Positions 1 to 14,511 are shown, counted from the stretch's first letter. The stretch is 64,000 nt of DNA from Progne subis subis (GCA_022316685.1 JAKJHU010000046.1:7539001-7603000), one strand, 5' to 3'. Notes: a model not told the origin generated them from the letters alone. Program-made: numbers and translations.

Positions 1-1310
1 AAAAAAAGAATCGTAATGGCACCCCTTCACAACTTTCTAATTTGAAATAATTCAGGGGCAGAAATTAATAAATTAATGAAGTCTAGATAAATTTATCCCT
101 CATTGCTTTCCTACAGGAACACTTGGCTAACTGCCTGTAGAACATTCCTTGAGTTTCAGGGAGGGTTTTTATGTTTCTTTCAACCTTCTCCAGCACTTAT
201 CTGGGTCATTTTGAAACAGAAATTGCAACACTGAAACGCATGCAAATACAGAAATAGAGCAATTGTAGTTATAAAATAAATCACACTTATCTGGTATAGA
301 ATGTATTTCATTGTCTGTTCAGGAAAGGTGTCAGGGAGGGTGACTGCAAAGAAGGAAGATTCAAAGGTGCTGATAGTGCAATATTAATCATGCCATGAAC
401 AATGTTATTAGAAAGTCTGAATTTGCTATGCAAAGTCTGTTTGAATTGGCACAGTATTACTTTTAGTGCTCAGCCTTCATTATTTTGAGATTTTAGTTAA
501 TAAGACAAATTCTGAGGTGGAGGATAGTACCTCATAAGTTACTAAAGCTACTGAAGGTGAATTTTCCCTTCCTACATAAACAGAGGCCCCGGGGAGAAGA
601 AACCCCTTATTCTAATAAGCAACATCCCTAGTTAATAATCCACTTGTCCCAGCTATATCCAAGGCAGGAGTGTAGTTTAGGCTAATGTATGTTCTCACCT
701 TTAAATGAGTTCAACTGTGGACCTGACAATGTTTTTTCCATGGATATTAAAAGAGTAATTTTTTTCAATGAGGAGAATTAAGGAGGTTTCTGTAGTAATA
801 GCATTGTCTCGTTTGGTGCATATCAGTGCATGTCACAGAAAAATTTATTCCTGTTAGCGATATGTTAATGCTATTAATAATAATATTAGTGTTGTTGTAG
901 GGTCATTAGGAAAGACAAGTAGAAAAATAACTTCACACTAATGTTCATGCGAGTGAAACTGGAGGAGATTTCCCCTTTTTCCGGCAGTTCCATATTAGTA
1001 TATGGCTTTAGAGCAATTTCAAGAAAAGGTTGGCATGCACTGGAGCATTATCATGATATTCAGTAAGATACTGGGTTTTAGTGAACTTGATTTAGCTGCT
1101 GACACTTGGTTTTGTCCCAAGATGTGATCTAAATTGAAGGTTTCATAAGAGGAAAAATGCTTGGAGGAAGCACTATATCCTATATGTAGTTTATGGTTTC
1201 AGTCTCTTTACTGGTTTTTCATATCTCAATACCTATACCCATAACCTCCAAATTTGGCTGGAGATGTTCAGAAAATAATCTAGAATAAGAATTACATACA
1301 ATAATGAGGA

Positions 1311-1328
1311 TATTATATATATATGTAT
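1311..1328. repeat. Short (AT)n tract
   Basis: About five AT units in an AT-rich context. Confidence 0.7.
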
Positions 1329-4300
1329 AAGAACTGCATTTTCAGAATGGTTTTCTGTGTGATCTGTCCATATGATTCACAAATTATTTACAAGTTAGGG
1401 TTCAATTTTATTGTGTTGCATGTAACACAGTTGTGGTTATCTGTGCAGAAGTAGAATGGTGTCTGTTATGTGGGGATGTGGTTACTATATCAGCAACAGG
1501 CACTAATTTTTTTGAAAATTATTTAGAGATCCTCTTAGTTTTATGATTTCACTTCTCACTTTCTCAAATATTTACTTAGACACACTTTTATTGTCTTCTC
1601 CGACCTTAGCCTTCAGAGAAAGAAAGTGAAGTAGACTAAGCAGTGGCTTTGTTTTAGGTAATTTTCCATATTGCAGTTCTTAAGAGGTTGTTCAAGTGTC
1701 TTGGGTATTGCATCATGAAGAATAACTAATGTATCTTATCTTTTTTTATCTTTGTGGGAGGTTAATTTTTCCATGCTGTTATCAGTCTTCAGGGAAGTTT
1801 TCTCCCAGTCTCTCTTATTCTTAATTCTGTCCCAACATGAACCTGAGTGTAGATCACTATCTCCTTGCTTGAATTTTATAGTATCTTTTAGAAATGAGGA
1901 TTTGATACTCTCTAACATTTGTAGATAAGAATTATTAATAGAAAAGCCATGAAGAGAGAAAAGGACAGGGTGATGGTATTCGTCAGGCACCACTGCCATG
2001 CTTTTGTATATTACAATGCAAAAAATTCTTTCCTGTGTGCAGTGACATTTCCTACAAGGCAAAGGAATGCATAAAGTAATGACATGGGACAGGATTCTGG
2101 TCTTTCTGTTCTGTAGCAAGAAAATAATTTAAAGATATCTCTTCTTTCAATCTTGGAGATAAGATGAAATAGCTGAGACAAAGAAACACTTGAGAGATTA
2201 TTTTACAGGTTCATGCAGTGATAAATAGCCAAGGTTATTGTGGCACCTTTTTTTCAGGAATCAGACTTCTATATGGCAGGTGGAATCATATCTAACTATG
2301 TTGGCACATCCTCGTGTAGAGAGACTGTGAGATTGAATGTCGAAGAGTATTACGCTTTCCAAGCGTTGGAATATACGCAAGACTTTGTGGTTTATTTAAG
2401 TGAGCTTGTCCTGTGGTTACTGGCTGAACATCTTGATAAATCACAGAACATTTGATCACAAGTTCTGATCCTGATAAAAAGCTCTATTTGACCTTTTGAT
2501 ATTGGATATTCCTAGTAAGAATATTCTTTTGGAGGCTGTAGATGTTCTGCAATGAGGTTAGAATACCTGACATAACTCCAAGTATTTTTTAGGTGCTCAG
2601 AATAAATGTATTTGAAGTCTTATTATACAAATTATTTTCTTTCTCCTCAGATCTAGGATTAAAATAGTGCTGGACTTACTTGCTAAACTAATAGAATTAA
2701 TCTTGCAAAAGATTCTTGCATTAAGGTTTTAGGCAAACTTGTAAGCAGAAATTGCTTATTCTACTTACACTTAGCTGTTACAGTGTACCAGTGCAGCTTT
2801 GCATTTACACTGTTCTTAGGTACAATTATTTCCATGTCTTTTGGTTTTTTTTACTCTGAAACATAAACTCTGGTAAGGGAAATTATAAACTCTATCCAGG
2901 TACTCAAGTCCAAATACTATAATTTCTCTTCACTTTTTTCTACTGCTGTTAAAAAGAAATAAAATTTTTTGTATGCTGGTATTTAACATTTTTTCCAGGG
3001 AGAAATCTGCTATAAAGGAGATGTGAGGCAAGCTGCTTGCTGAACATTCAAGCTGAAGTGGTAGTTTGCTCATGTTCAAATTAAAGCAGATCTAACAATT
3101 ATTCCAGCAGCAGACTTGAGAGACTGCTTGGCTATCATTCGTGAGCTCAGCCTTTCCTCTGATGAAATGTAGCCTACTTTGGGTGAGGGTTTGAACCTGG
3201 AGATGTTCTAATCTGATCTGGCTGGTTTTAAAGCTTAGTAAAACAGCTTTGCTTTTCCAAACTCACTAAGATTAGAGATGTTTGAACTTGAGGTATTGAT
3301 AAGCTGTCTGTAAAAATATTCTCTGGTGGGAGTTAGAAGCACTGCAACAGTGAAAGAACAGGGATCAACACAAGTTTCTGCTTTTAATTTTCTGTAATTC
3401 ATTAAAAATTAAGTTGGGAAAGGAGAAAATCAAATTAATGGCTAGCCAATTCAATTTAAAAGATAATCTATTGCAGTAATTCAGACACTTCCTTTTGTCA
3501 TTAGAGCTTTGATTATTTTTCCAGTCATTTCATCTATTATTAGCCACAATGAATCATGAAGTAGAAACTGATGAATAAGGTATTTGGGAATCAGACAAAA
3601 GAACTTTGTAAGAACCCATGAAACTTAATGAAATTGAGTACTAAGCAGAGCATATACTTTGAAAGTCTTTCAAAACTTGTTGATTCAGTTTTTTTACATG
3701 CCCTACATTACTTCACCCTTTCCTACTTTCACAACTTCTTATCTCATTAGAAGGAAGCTGTGTAGCTATGTACCTGTCTTATCTCTAAAACTAGTTCACT
3801 TGGAGCTGAAAATGGAGGTGGCTGATTTCTTCAAAGCCAGAAGTTTTACACTCTCTGTAGAACCAGAAAATTGCCTTAGTCTTACAGTTTCTATGATCAC
3901 CCTGTACCTTCTGGAATGCGTTTGTAAGAGCCTTTACAGTGTTCAGTGTTTTCTGTTTCCTATCAAGTCTAATGGTGACTACTAGTTAGTAAGCCAGAGC
4001 AATACAAATAACATTATAAAGGAAGATATGAAATCTCAGCTTGTATTATTTTGGGATTTTGGGACTGTTAAACAAAGACTTTTGTATTAGCGGTTTCTTT
4101 TGTTTAAAAAACTTTATCGGGAAAAGCGAGACTGAAAACCAAAACTAGGGGTTTCTATTGCCTTGTCAGGCAGTCAGTCTGAAATTTTAGTTATGATACG
4201 TCCTGAGATTTGTTACCATTTTAATCTAGACAAAATTTTCTTTTGAAACTGATAAAAGTTTTTGAAGTTACTGCATTGATAGATGCTTTGTGCTGTTAAC

Positions 4301-7300
4301 AATATTTGTCATTACAGTGTCTAAGGAATATTGGAGTGGCATTTTCAAAGTGCAAAGGCAAACTTACGGTGACAAAGCAGCACATTGCAGGTACACTACC
4401 AGAAGTAGGACTGGACATTTTCTTAAAAATAGATTTTTTTCTTTCCACATCTTCATGTAATGTTCTTTTGACATCCAAATGAATTGAATGTTAAATGAAA
4501 AACAAAATGAGTAATTACTAGAATAGAAGACAGTTTATATCTGAAGGAAGAAAAGAATGACAGCTAATAATGCTATTTGAACAATTGTTCTCCTTTTGCT
4601 TTTTTTTCCTGATTTGCCCTGTAAGGTCGCTTTCAATCATTTTTGCTGTGTAAGGGTCAACCATTTGGCACTTCTAGGTTTCTAAATTATATTTCTAAAT
4701 ATTTTTAGAATGCTTGCCACTGCATAAACCCAAAATGTTAATGGCTTCACTATTCAAATTAAATTTTAATGGCCATGGTTTAATTTTTCTTTCAGCCCAT
4801 TCTAAGCATCATTAAATGTGATTCAGTTGTCTTCTAATATCACAGCTGACCTGAATAGCCTTTTCAATTAGACTTTTAGATGAAGCAGATCTGATACATT
4901 CTAAATAAATAAAGATCTCTTTTTATTGGTTAAATGCTGATATTCACAGCTCATTTAATTCTTTTATAGAGATGCAATGTCAAAAGAAGAACCTATTTTT
5001 TGTGCAATGCCAGTGATAATGTGCAGACATGAGACAAAAAATTCACATCTTTGTTTTGTCAGTGAATGGAAATTAAGGAAGAGGTACTCAAGATGATCTA
5101 GTTAAGACTTTAAGAAAGACACATGGCTGAGAAGTGATGAAAATTATTTGACAAGAAGTCACACATTAAGACCATTTTATGAAATGGTGTGAAGAATAGT
5201 CAGTTAACAATGCACATTCCCCTCAGAAATTTACTCTGACATCACACAAATAATCTAATACCTAAACAGTAGATGTCAAAGGTTTTTTAAATTAGTTCCT
5301 TCTGCACTAATGTAGAATGTTTTAATTTAATCTTTTCATGGATTTAGTTTTTGCAACATAGTATGCCTTTTACTTACAGAGAAAGTAATAGAAGTTGTTA
5401 GAAATCTACCATTGTTTGTTCAAAAGCATCTTTGATGTTTCCATAATTCTGTTTGATGTTTGTTCTCATTTTTGGGTGACAGTGTCTCAAAACCTTCACT
5501 GTGTAACAGAGACAACTCACTATGATAAATCCTTCCCTGTGTAGGAGGGCAGGCATGGGCGAAGGGGCTTCGGGGTTTCCTGCTCAGTGTGGGACACGAC
5601 AAAAGCCATCTGGGGCTCCTGGGATGCAGAAGGCTGGGCTGAGTGATCTGGGTGTGGATGTACCCATTCCAGTGGCCTTGCTTAGCAAAATGCAAGAGAA
5701 TGGTGGTGTCATTAGCTGGAGCAGCTTTCAGCACTGAGCTCAGTTTTGCTGTTTTGGAAGCTTGTGCGAGTGTCAAGTTATAACTAACAGCTAACTTGCT
5801 TTCTCCTGATGTGAAGTCCCAGCTCTGAAACAAATACCAATCTCTCCTGATGGCTGGCTCGTTAGACCCACCTAAGTGGAAAGGAGCAGTGACAGCTGTC
5901 AGTACAAATTACAGTACTCCCAGCTCCAAACTGCAGTGGCTTCTGCAATGCCACTCCTTCAGATAATATAGCATTAGAATTCCAAAGATGTAAAAACAGA
6001 TTTTGCATCATTTACACAAATTTCTGGACAAGTTTTGCCAAAGTGAATGTTTTGAAAAGTTATAAAAGGGGTATGATACAATTACTCTTAGTCCTACTAT
6101 ATCAATGAAGTGTACTTAATAATGCATATTCTACTGACCATTCCCATTTTAAAAGGTTAGCAATAAAAACTGTTGCGGTTTTTATTTTGCTAGGTTAACT
6201 GAAAAGAATTCATTCATAATTTTATAACAATTAGCGTATGCAGTGGTGGTTACTCTTTGCATTACGGAAATTAAACATGTAAATTACTAGGTTCTGGTAT
6301 GACTTATCTTAAAAACACTCTTCTGTTGTTTTGGAAGGGAAAATGCTTTGCCCTTCCTTGAACACAGTTTCTCCAATACACAAGTACATAATTTTCTGTG
6401 AGCATAAAACATGTATTACATAAATTCAGAAAAGGTGTTTTGTGCAAGACTCAGGTGGTGGTACTGAGACAGTCTGAATAGGTCACCACGTCATTCAAAA
6501 AAAGTCACATCAAGTCTGACAGCCCCAGGTATTATTATAACACATAATCTGGGGCTGAGGCACGGAGGCAGGTTGCATGATACAGAGCATGTACTAAAAT
6601 TGATTTATCAGTATAATTTAATAAGATGGAAAACCTGCTTCCTGCATTAGGGTTGAACTGTTGCTCTTTGAATGTTCTGGTAGTTTGGGAATAGATTAGT
6701 GTGATATGTCATGGGGGAATAAATGCTCTTATGATTAAAAAAGAAATTGTACAAATAATTGGTGCCTAACATTAACTTGTCCAGAGACATATTCATAGAC
6801 TGGGAGAGCTTCATTTTCAAACTCTGTAGAAAGAAGGACAAGCAATTATTTATGATAATAACTCATGCAAGATCAATGATGGTAACCATAGAACCATTCT
6901 GTAGCAGAGTCCTGTTATACGTGCTGCAATAATTTGAGTGCATAGGATAGAGCTCAAGGAGTTTGCCAGCCTTGTTCTTTCTCGTGCTACTGATATTGGG
7001 CATATTACATAGGGAACGTCATAAAGGGAGAATATGAATAAGTAATTTCCACTCAGATTTGAATTTTCTGATATGATTCATCATGCATGAGAAAGTCTAA
7101 ATTCTCTGAAGATTTGATTAATTCTTTTTGGAATTTTACCTTAATGGATTTTCAGTGATGTTTGGTTTGGGTTTTTTGTTGTTTTTGTTCTAGGGGATAT
7201 GAGAACTTGTATATTGCTGTTTGGGAAGAGGCATTGCAGGCCAAAACATATCAGTGGTGTTATAGAACAGATTTCTACTCAGAAACTAAATTAACGAATG

Positions 7301-7443
7301 AAGTTAATCATGCTTTTATGTTTAAGGTTACTTGTAACATATCTACCAAAATATTTGAGTATTTGTTTTCTGCAAAAATTTTCAATTCTCGATGCAGAAA
7401 TGTGCAGAAATGTAATTCTTTTCCTGGTAGGGTCTGTAGTTCA

Positions 7444-7472
7444 ATTTATTTATTTATTTATTTATTTATTTT
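7444..7472. repeat. (TTTA)n tetranucleotide microsatellite
   Basis: About seven ATTT units follow one another without interruption, a likely length polymorphism. Confidence 0.95.
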
Positions 7473-9590
7473 CAAAATTAATTTTCTAGTCAGAATTTCA
7501 GAGTTCCTCGTTTGTGATTAGCCTCAGCCATAGAAATTTCATAATGATGTGGTGTCATTTCATCTAAAGACAAGGCATATGCATCTGGAAGAGGTAGTCA
7601 GAGGCACAGAAACCTCTGTGAAGCATCACAACATCTTTGCAAGATCACTGAAATATTTTGATTGAGGTTTTAGACAACAAATTGAATTGACAAGGTGTAT
7701 TTCTGTTTATTTTCAACTGTGCACCCAAATCCTTTTGCTTTTTCTCATTTTCTTGACCAGCTCTACTAAATCCTCACTGTGAATAATAGATTGAATCATT
7801 ATAGAGAATAAACAATCAACTATAATTATCACTCAGCATTTGTAGCAAAAGCAAGTGTTTCAATCATTAGTGGAGGGGGGTTTAAAATGTTTGCATTTTT
7901 TGCCTTTTACATGGATATTATGGGGAGGCATCATATTTTGAAGTACTGCTCTGAAGAGTCACAATAATTTGAGAGTATCTTATAGACATTTGACATGAAT
8001 TCAGCTAATACCATGCATTGATTTCTGGAATGCTCTGCCAGTGGATCAATTTTAATACTTAGGCCAAGAAGTATGCTCAAATACAATATTTAAAATATAC
8101 TACTTGAAACATATTTTTCAAATATGGATGAGCACTAAGTATGTTATAAGTTGTTTCACAAATAAATAGCTGCAAATTAAAATATATTCAAGATACTACA
8201 TAAAACTGGTAAGTAGAAAACCTAAAACTTATAGAGCATTAGGTACAAGGAGGATTATTAAGATAGTGGAATATACTCAGGAAAGATGAAGTAACAAGAT
8301 TAAAAAAAGACAGAGGAGATTTCAGATAAAGTAGTAAGATAAAAGAGAAACATAAAGCACAAGAGGTCAAATCAAAGCTATACTTGGCTTTGATGAGACG
8401 GAGGTGCCTAGTTTGATAGATAGCTCTTTTCCTTACATGTTATCTATAAAATAGTTTCATTGGGGTTCACCTGCTAAGAAGAGGATGTCATAGAAAATCG
8501 AGGCCACTCAAAGTGGGAATGGAATGAAGAGAGACAGAACAATTGTCTTTGTAACACTGAGAGACGTGCAGAAGAAAGTGACATTCTTTCTAATGGAAAA
8601 TTAGAACTCTGCATAAAGGGTAATTGAAACAAAACTCAGGCAGCAGTCTTAGACTAAGTTCCCAGCAGTAAAGTCAACTGTAATGTAGCATTAATAGGCC
8701 AAGGATAGGGCTTGGCTATGATTAAGAGGCTTAATTAATGTGCTAACACAGACAGAATAGTGCTAATAATGCTTAGGATGCTTTCTGTTAGAGACATTTG
8801 GTGAACCAGGAAGCAAGTGTTTATTTCTTGTTTTGTTTCAGACAATGGTACTTAAGCATCTTTTACCTATGAACTGCAGTGCCTGTGCCTAAGTGTTTCA
8901 GGACAGAATAGAAATTATTTAATACATTTTGTCTTGTACGCAGTCTTTCTTGGATGTGTGTTGTTTTCTCTGAGAAGTTTCTGATGCCTCAGTGTTTTGA
9001 GGATATTTCTTACTATTAATATGCTTTACTCATAAGTGTCTCAGGGCATCTATGTCGGAGATGAAGTTCTTAAAATTTTGCATTCTCTTAGTGAACAGTT
9101 ACTGTGACAAACAATAGTGTTCTGTGGTTCACCACGAGCAAAAGAGGTTTTGCAGGCTCAGATGCCAGGTGGTTCAGCGACTGCAGGATCAAATGCCTGA
9201 TGTTTTGATCAAGAGGTCAAAAATTTGTTTTAATTATGCTATGTATTATACTTTGTCATTTTTCCCCCATGCTTTTATTCCCGGGAACCTGGCTTGAAAA
9301 CAAGACATTTATAGCAGAGTTTACTTAATGCTGATAGACTCTTTAGCAGGAGTCAAAGTTTATTGTAGACTGGTTAGTTGCTGTAAAGATGGTTGACAGC
9401 AAAAGTTAAGAATGATTTTTTTTCCTGTCAGATAGTCATGAGAAAAGCTGCAAACATTGGTGACCTTGCAACTAGGGGATACATTTTGCAGATCCCTGTG
9501 AGCAAGAATAGCCACAACATTTTAATCAAGTGTGACTTAATCTTGCTAGTGATGTGGTGACATGATAACAAAGAAGTAGCTGCTGGTTAA

Positions 9591-9611
9591 TTTTTTTTGT
9601 TGTTGTTGTTG
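9591..9611. repeat. T run followed by (TTG)n
   Basis: An eight-T run leads into about four GTT units. Confidence 0.85.
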
Positions 9612-10485
9612 CAATATGAGTCAGACAGGATATTTTCTACATGACAGATAACAAGGAAAAACTAAAAAGGTTTACAACAAATCATGAGTGACAGGCATGA
9701 ATTAAAAGATATAGTCAGAAATAGTCCTTTTAGTTGCTTTCAGTTTGGAAGTGGTGGAATATATTATGGATAGTTGCTGTACTGTAGGAGAGGCAGATGG
9801 AAATGTTTCAGGCAATCTTTTTGAAGAATGGAAAATCAGCATTAAATAGCAGCAAAACCTGATATGATAGCCTTGTGGGTTGCTTCTTCTCCTATACATG
9901 CATATAAACTCATGCTAGTTCATAAAGTAATAACCTAACATGCTTTATCTTGTGCTATTGATCAAGGATGGCAGAATATTTTCCTTTTATCTTGACATAT
10001 CTTACACCTAGACAGAGTTCTAGTGGATAAACAAACACAAGAAACACACCTGATTATTTGGTTGTGTTACAGTGGTTAATGTCCAGTTACACCTAATTAT
10101 TTTACCTTAGTGATAATATTGTCATTAGATATGATATCCAATGTAGATGTTATATATTGGCTATAATATCCTTATTTCATTGCTGTTTATGAAATGTCTC
10201 GGCGTTATAGTAGGCATCTGTATCACTACAGTAAATGGTACCACACCCACAATTAGCCAATGTAGATTTTACCTTCACTGTTCTTATCTTAAAAATGAAA
10301 TGTGAACAACCCATCCGTCATTTCTCACCAAAATGTTGGCGGGAGGTTGGACATTGGTTTCTGTTGAATCATGACAAAATAGGGGCTCATTTTCAACTGA
10401 TTGTTTGAGAAATTGAACTGGCAAGAAATGGTGACCCAGGGAATACCTCTTCACATTTCACCTGAATATTAAAATATGTACCTAT

Positions 10486-10516
10486 ATTGAAGAGACCCTT
10501 GAAAGGTCTCTTCAAT
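10486..10516. repeat. Perfect 12-bp hairpin
   Basis: Arm attgaagagacc (10486-10497) is the exact reverse complement of 10505-10516, with a 7-nt loop between. No element is recognised around it. Confidence 0.9.
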
Positions 10517-11323
10517 TACCTGAAGTCACAAAACAGGGCAGGTTGAAAAAGTCAGGATTGTTTTCAGAAAGAAGTCAGAACAAGAATACAAGAAATATGA
10601 CATGACTGGTTCTTTGAAAGACTCTCTGAAAATATATGGCTAGAGCTTTACAATATCTGGATCTGCAAGAAGGGCTCAGAGAGCTACGTTGTCCAACAGG
10701 ATATTTTCTTGCCATGGTTTGGGAATTAAGGAAGTTGGTTAGTAATAATCAGAGAAGTTTTCAATCTAGAATTAAATCGACTAAGTTAATTTCATGAGCT
10801 CCTTAGCTGATGGAGAATCACATCTTGAAGCAGAGCAAGGGAATTTTGTAAAGGAGGGTAACAAGATTTCACAATGGAGGGATTTACTCAAGCTAGAAGT
10901 TAGATTTAATGACAGGCTTGTCCACACTTTAAAAGGCTTTTCTGGTATGCCTGTACTTGAGAATATATTGGCAACATTTCTCTGTGCAGATGCAGTGTTC
11001 CTTTGACAGTACAGTTTAAATGATTTTCTCAAATGAAATAACCTATTTTGGCCTAAAGGGCGTAACTATTTCAGCTTCAGGGAGCTGTTGGCAAACACTG
11101 TACATTCACACCACACAGCTATCTTGGCAAACCACTGATGTAAACCAAGAAGACAAGTTTTTAATTTCAGTTTCATTCTCTGCAAAAGTGTAGTGTTCCA
11201 AGTGTATTTCATAAATTAGGGGTAAAGTTCTCTTCCCTTCTACAAAATTAGTAGATTACACAATCCAGATTAATTATTGAAAGGCAATAATCTCATTTTC
11301 TCTGCATTATGCTTCTGTATGTA

Positions 11324-11366
11324 TACCCCTACGTTACTTGCAGTAGGGGTAACTACTACTGCAAGT
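11324..11366. repeat. Two overlapping, mutually exclusive hairpins
   Basis: Arms 11324-11332 and 11343-11351 (tacccctac / gtaggggta) form a 9-bp stem. Arms 11336-11346 and 11356-11366 (acttgcagtag / ctactgcaagt) form an 11-bp stem with a 9-nt loop. They share bases, so only one can form at a time. Confidence 0.85.
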
Positions 11367-11846
11367 GCAGTTAATGAAAATCTCTGTCAGCTCAATCCTG
11401 GAAAAACTTCACAGTTCACTTTAAAAATTTGAGTGAGTAAGCGATTTTCTTAGATCTCATCAGATTTTACACGTGCTTGAAGTTTAAACTGTGCATATTT
11501 TTTTCAGAAGTACTTGAGTAAAATTTGGTAGAAAAGCTATACTCAAACTCACCTTGCCGCAGCTGTCTGATGGCAATTACACAAATATTTAAATTGCATT
11601 ATGTCCCTTTTGATGGAATAGATTGATAAAATACCTTAAAGTAATCACAACTAAAGTAGAATTACGCCTATTACCCCAAAATGCCAGAGTTCAAAATTTG
11701 GCTTGTCGTGTCTTTGTCACTAACCCAAACGCTTGAACAATTACCTGCACTCCTTGGCCACTACACTATCAGCTCTAGCAGAAGTGTTAATCCTATCTCA
11801 TGTTAGAATTTCTGAGAGATGTCTTATTTCTGGTTGTCTCCCCCTG

Positions 11847-11862
11847 CCCCCCCCCCCCCCCC
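11847..11862. repeat. Poly(C) run, 16 nt
   Basis: An uninterrupted run of 16 C is preceded by a shorter C run (11840-11844). Poly(C) this long is uncommon in AT-rich intronic DNA and could fold as an i-motif, with a G4 on the other strand. Confidence 0.95.
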
Positions 11863-13200
11863 GCCGGTGGATGCAAGCAATCTATTTCTCAGTTCAAGGA
11901 ATTTTAATAGAAAACCGGTCATGTTTGTATAACTTCCAGTACAGCTGAGCAGGAAGTAAATAGAAACCTTTGTTTTCATGGTAGGTTGATTCTACAGATT
12001 GTCCCATCACTGCCAAGTAAGTGAAACCCAGGCTGAACATTTAATATCATTCAGGCATTCTGAAAATGCATGCTTCCTTCCTCACACGAACATTAATATT
12101 GTCTTTTAAATTGTTTAAAGAGAACATTTTGATTTTTAGAAATGCCAAAGTAGACATGCATGAAGAACTTTTTGAGGAAAGTTTCTGTGACAAAGGGATA
12201 TGTTAAAAGAATAAGCCTTTAGGAACACTCAACAGAATTAGCTGGAGAGAATGAAAATCAGCAGGGTTTGAATTCATGTTTTCGATCTACTGCCAGAAAG
12301 CTTCAGGACATCAAAAATTGTTTCTATAAAGCTGATTGTTAATTTTGTTAGAGTATCATTATAGAAAAATAACTTTCATCTTCTATAAAATAAAATAATG
12401 TATCTTAAATATAAGCTTATATATTTATGAGATTCTGAGCAAGTAAAATAGAAATATTTCTGAACCAAGCAATTTTGTCTTGGACCAAAAAAAAAAAAAA
12501 TAAAAAAATCTAAACTAGTAAATGGAAACTGCCTTAGTTGCAAAATGATTTTTTTTCTGTTTGCAAAAATTAAGGTGCAACAAGTAGTTTAATGAAAACA
12601 TTTTTTTTAGTATACACCTTTCATAATTAATAATGCAGACTTTTATTTACTTATTTCAGTAAATAATGTGAATGCAGCTGAGCTTTCTGTATTTTCTACT
12701 GCATTATTAATGATGTTGAAGAGATCACTAGGTTATTGTTTTAGCAATATATCTCTCATTTAGCTGTGGTTTCAGTTTGCAATTAATGCTTTTTGAAATG
12801 TGGCACCTGAGTGGCTTATGTACCAGCTGAGATGGAAGAAAAAACTGGTAAGTTTTCTGACTTTTACATCTGGAATGCCAGTGCATTGCAAGCATTCCAC
12901 CCCACCTTTAGGTATTGGGAGATACATATGTAATCTATAGCCATCTCTAGCCAAATTTCTTCTCTGGCAGACCATGGACAGTGCACCTGAATTGGTCTTG
13001 AAACAGAGTAATAGATATAAATAATGGCTAATCCATATCCGGAAGGATCCAGTGCTCTCCCAGTTTGTAGGAATCTGTCCTGGAAAATGCCAGCCACCAA
13101 TTACCTCCAAAGACTGAAGTCCTAAAAACCTTAACCTTCTCTTTCGTCCTCTCATATTTTATTTTTGGATAGAGGTAGCAGTAGTTCTCTTTATCTTCCT

Positions 13201-13284
13201 TTCTTAGTGGTTGTTGTTGCTATTGTTGTTGGTTTGGTTATTTGTTTGGGTTTCTTTGGTTATGTTGTTTGTTTTTTTTTTTTC
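13201..13284. repeat. T/G-rich low-complexity tract
   Basis: Irregular TTG and TTTGG units end in a T run, with almost no A or C. It explains the open frame at 13165-13383. Confidence 0.8.
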
Positions 13285-14331
13285 CCCTTAAAGTACATCA
13301 TACTCTCTGATAATTCACCAAAATATCTAGCATCTGAGTACACTGATCTCTTAGTTGTGTTCTTCAAAATTCGAGGTAGTTAAATATCCTTGTCTCCCAG
13401 TTTGCCTAATTTTAAAGTTGACTTTAAGGATTTTAATTAGGCCAGAAGAAACGAGATACTTCAAGATGTCTGAGCAGGTCTAGTCTGAGATGCCTTCTCT
13501 TATAAATAATAAAAACTTATCTTCTCTCCAGTCAAGTCTGATTTCTCAGACTTACTACATATTGGAATATGTTATTTTTTCCGGCATGTTTCAGAATGAT
13601 TTTAATCTATAAAATGACTAGTAACTAAGGATGTTGTACCACTGTCTTACAGGCTGTTACTTAAGAGTGAGAAAGCTTTTTTCCATAGAATGTGCTGACA
13701 GAAGGGCTCACATATGCAAAACTAAGTAGATGTTTTAAGATTAAATTCATCTGCATACCTCACATTTCATCTGAATATATGAGATCCCAAATATGCATCT
13801 ATACTTATTGGACTGTATGTCTTTTTCAAACAGTGTTGAAGTGGTTTTGTTTTGTCATTGATTGGCACTGGGCAAAATCTATTTATGCAGAAAGTTTCTA
13901 TGATGTCCTTTGAAATGCTTGATTGAAATTAAGTATAATTTGAAGGATTTGCCAAGACAGCAAAGGCAAAACTTCAGCAATGTATTTCATGACTTTAAAT
14001 AAAACTGTGACAGTTTGGTATGGTACATTTCATAAGCTTTAAAGCTTGAAATTACATGGACAGCTTCCAGGTACAGTTGCACTATTTATATGAAATTGAG
14101 ACAGCACTTGCAGTGATTCAAAACTTAACCATAGTTTTGTTTTGCTTGGTGGAATAGTAAATTTACTCCAAATAGAGGATTCAGAGAGGCTAAAACTGCT
14201 AGCAAGAAAAAGTCATCTTGTGTGCAAGCCAAAAATGATAAATATTCAGCATCAGGGTATAATTGGTAACAGCCATGTTCAGGCATCAATGTCATGGAAG
14301 GAAGACAAATATTTTCTTCCCATGGAGGAAG

Positions 14332-14511
14332 AACTTCTAACCTGTGTGAGTGACTGTGCACTGGAGCAGATTGCCCAGAGCCTGTGGAGTCTCACTCACA
14401 GGGGATATTCAAGAACCATCTGGGTGCTATTCTGTGCAAAGCGTTCTGGGGTGACCAGCTGGGAGCAGATGACCCACTGGAGTCCCTTCCAACCTAACCC
14501 ATTCTGTGAAA
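14332..14511 (+). mobile_element. CR1 LINE 3'-end fragment
   Basis: The segment follows the order of an avian CR1 3' end: a piece like 'gagcagattgcccagagcctgtgga', then 'ggatattcaagaaccatctggg', 'gggtgaccagctgggagcag', and 'gtcccttccaacctaaccc' followed by 'attctgtga'. It is truncated at its 5' side, as usual for CR1, and lies in sense orientation to DNTT. It accounts for the 149-codon open frame at 14142-14591. Confidence 0.85.

Noticed and set aside
1736..2119. 127-codon minus-strand open frame
   Set aside because: It resembles no family I know and its composition matches the AT-rich background, so I take it as chance.
5420..5833. 137-codon minus-strand open frame
   Set aside because: There is no recognisable domain, no flanking splice or promoter signals, and the opposite strand is also open. 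It is kept only as a composition anomaly.
12772..13155. 127-codon minus-strand open frame
   Set aside because: No similarity that I recognise and no gene context. It overlaps another open frame in a different phase.
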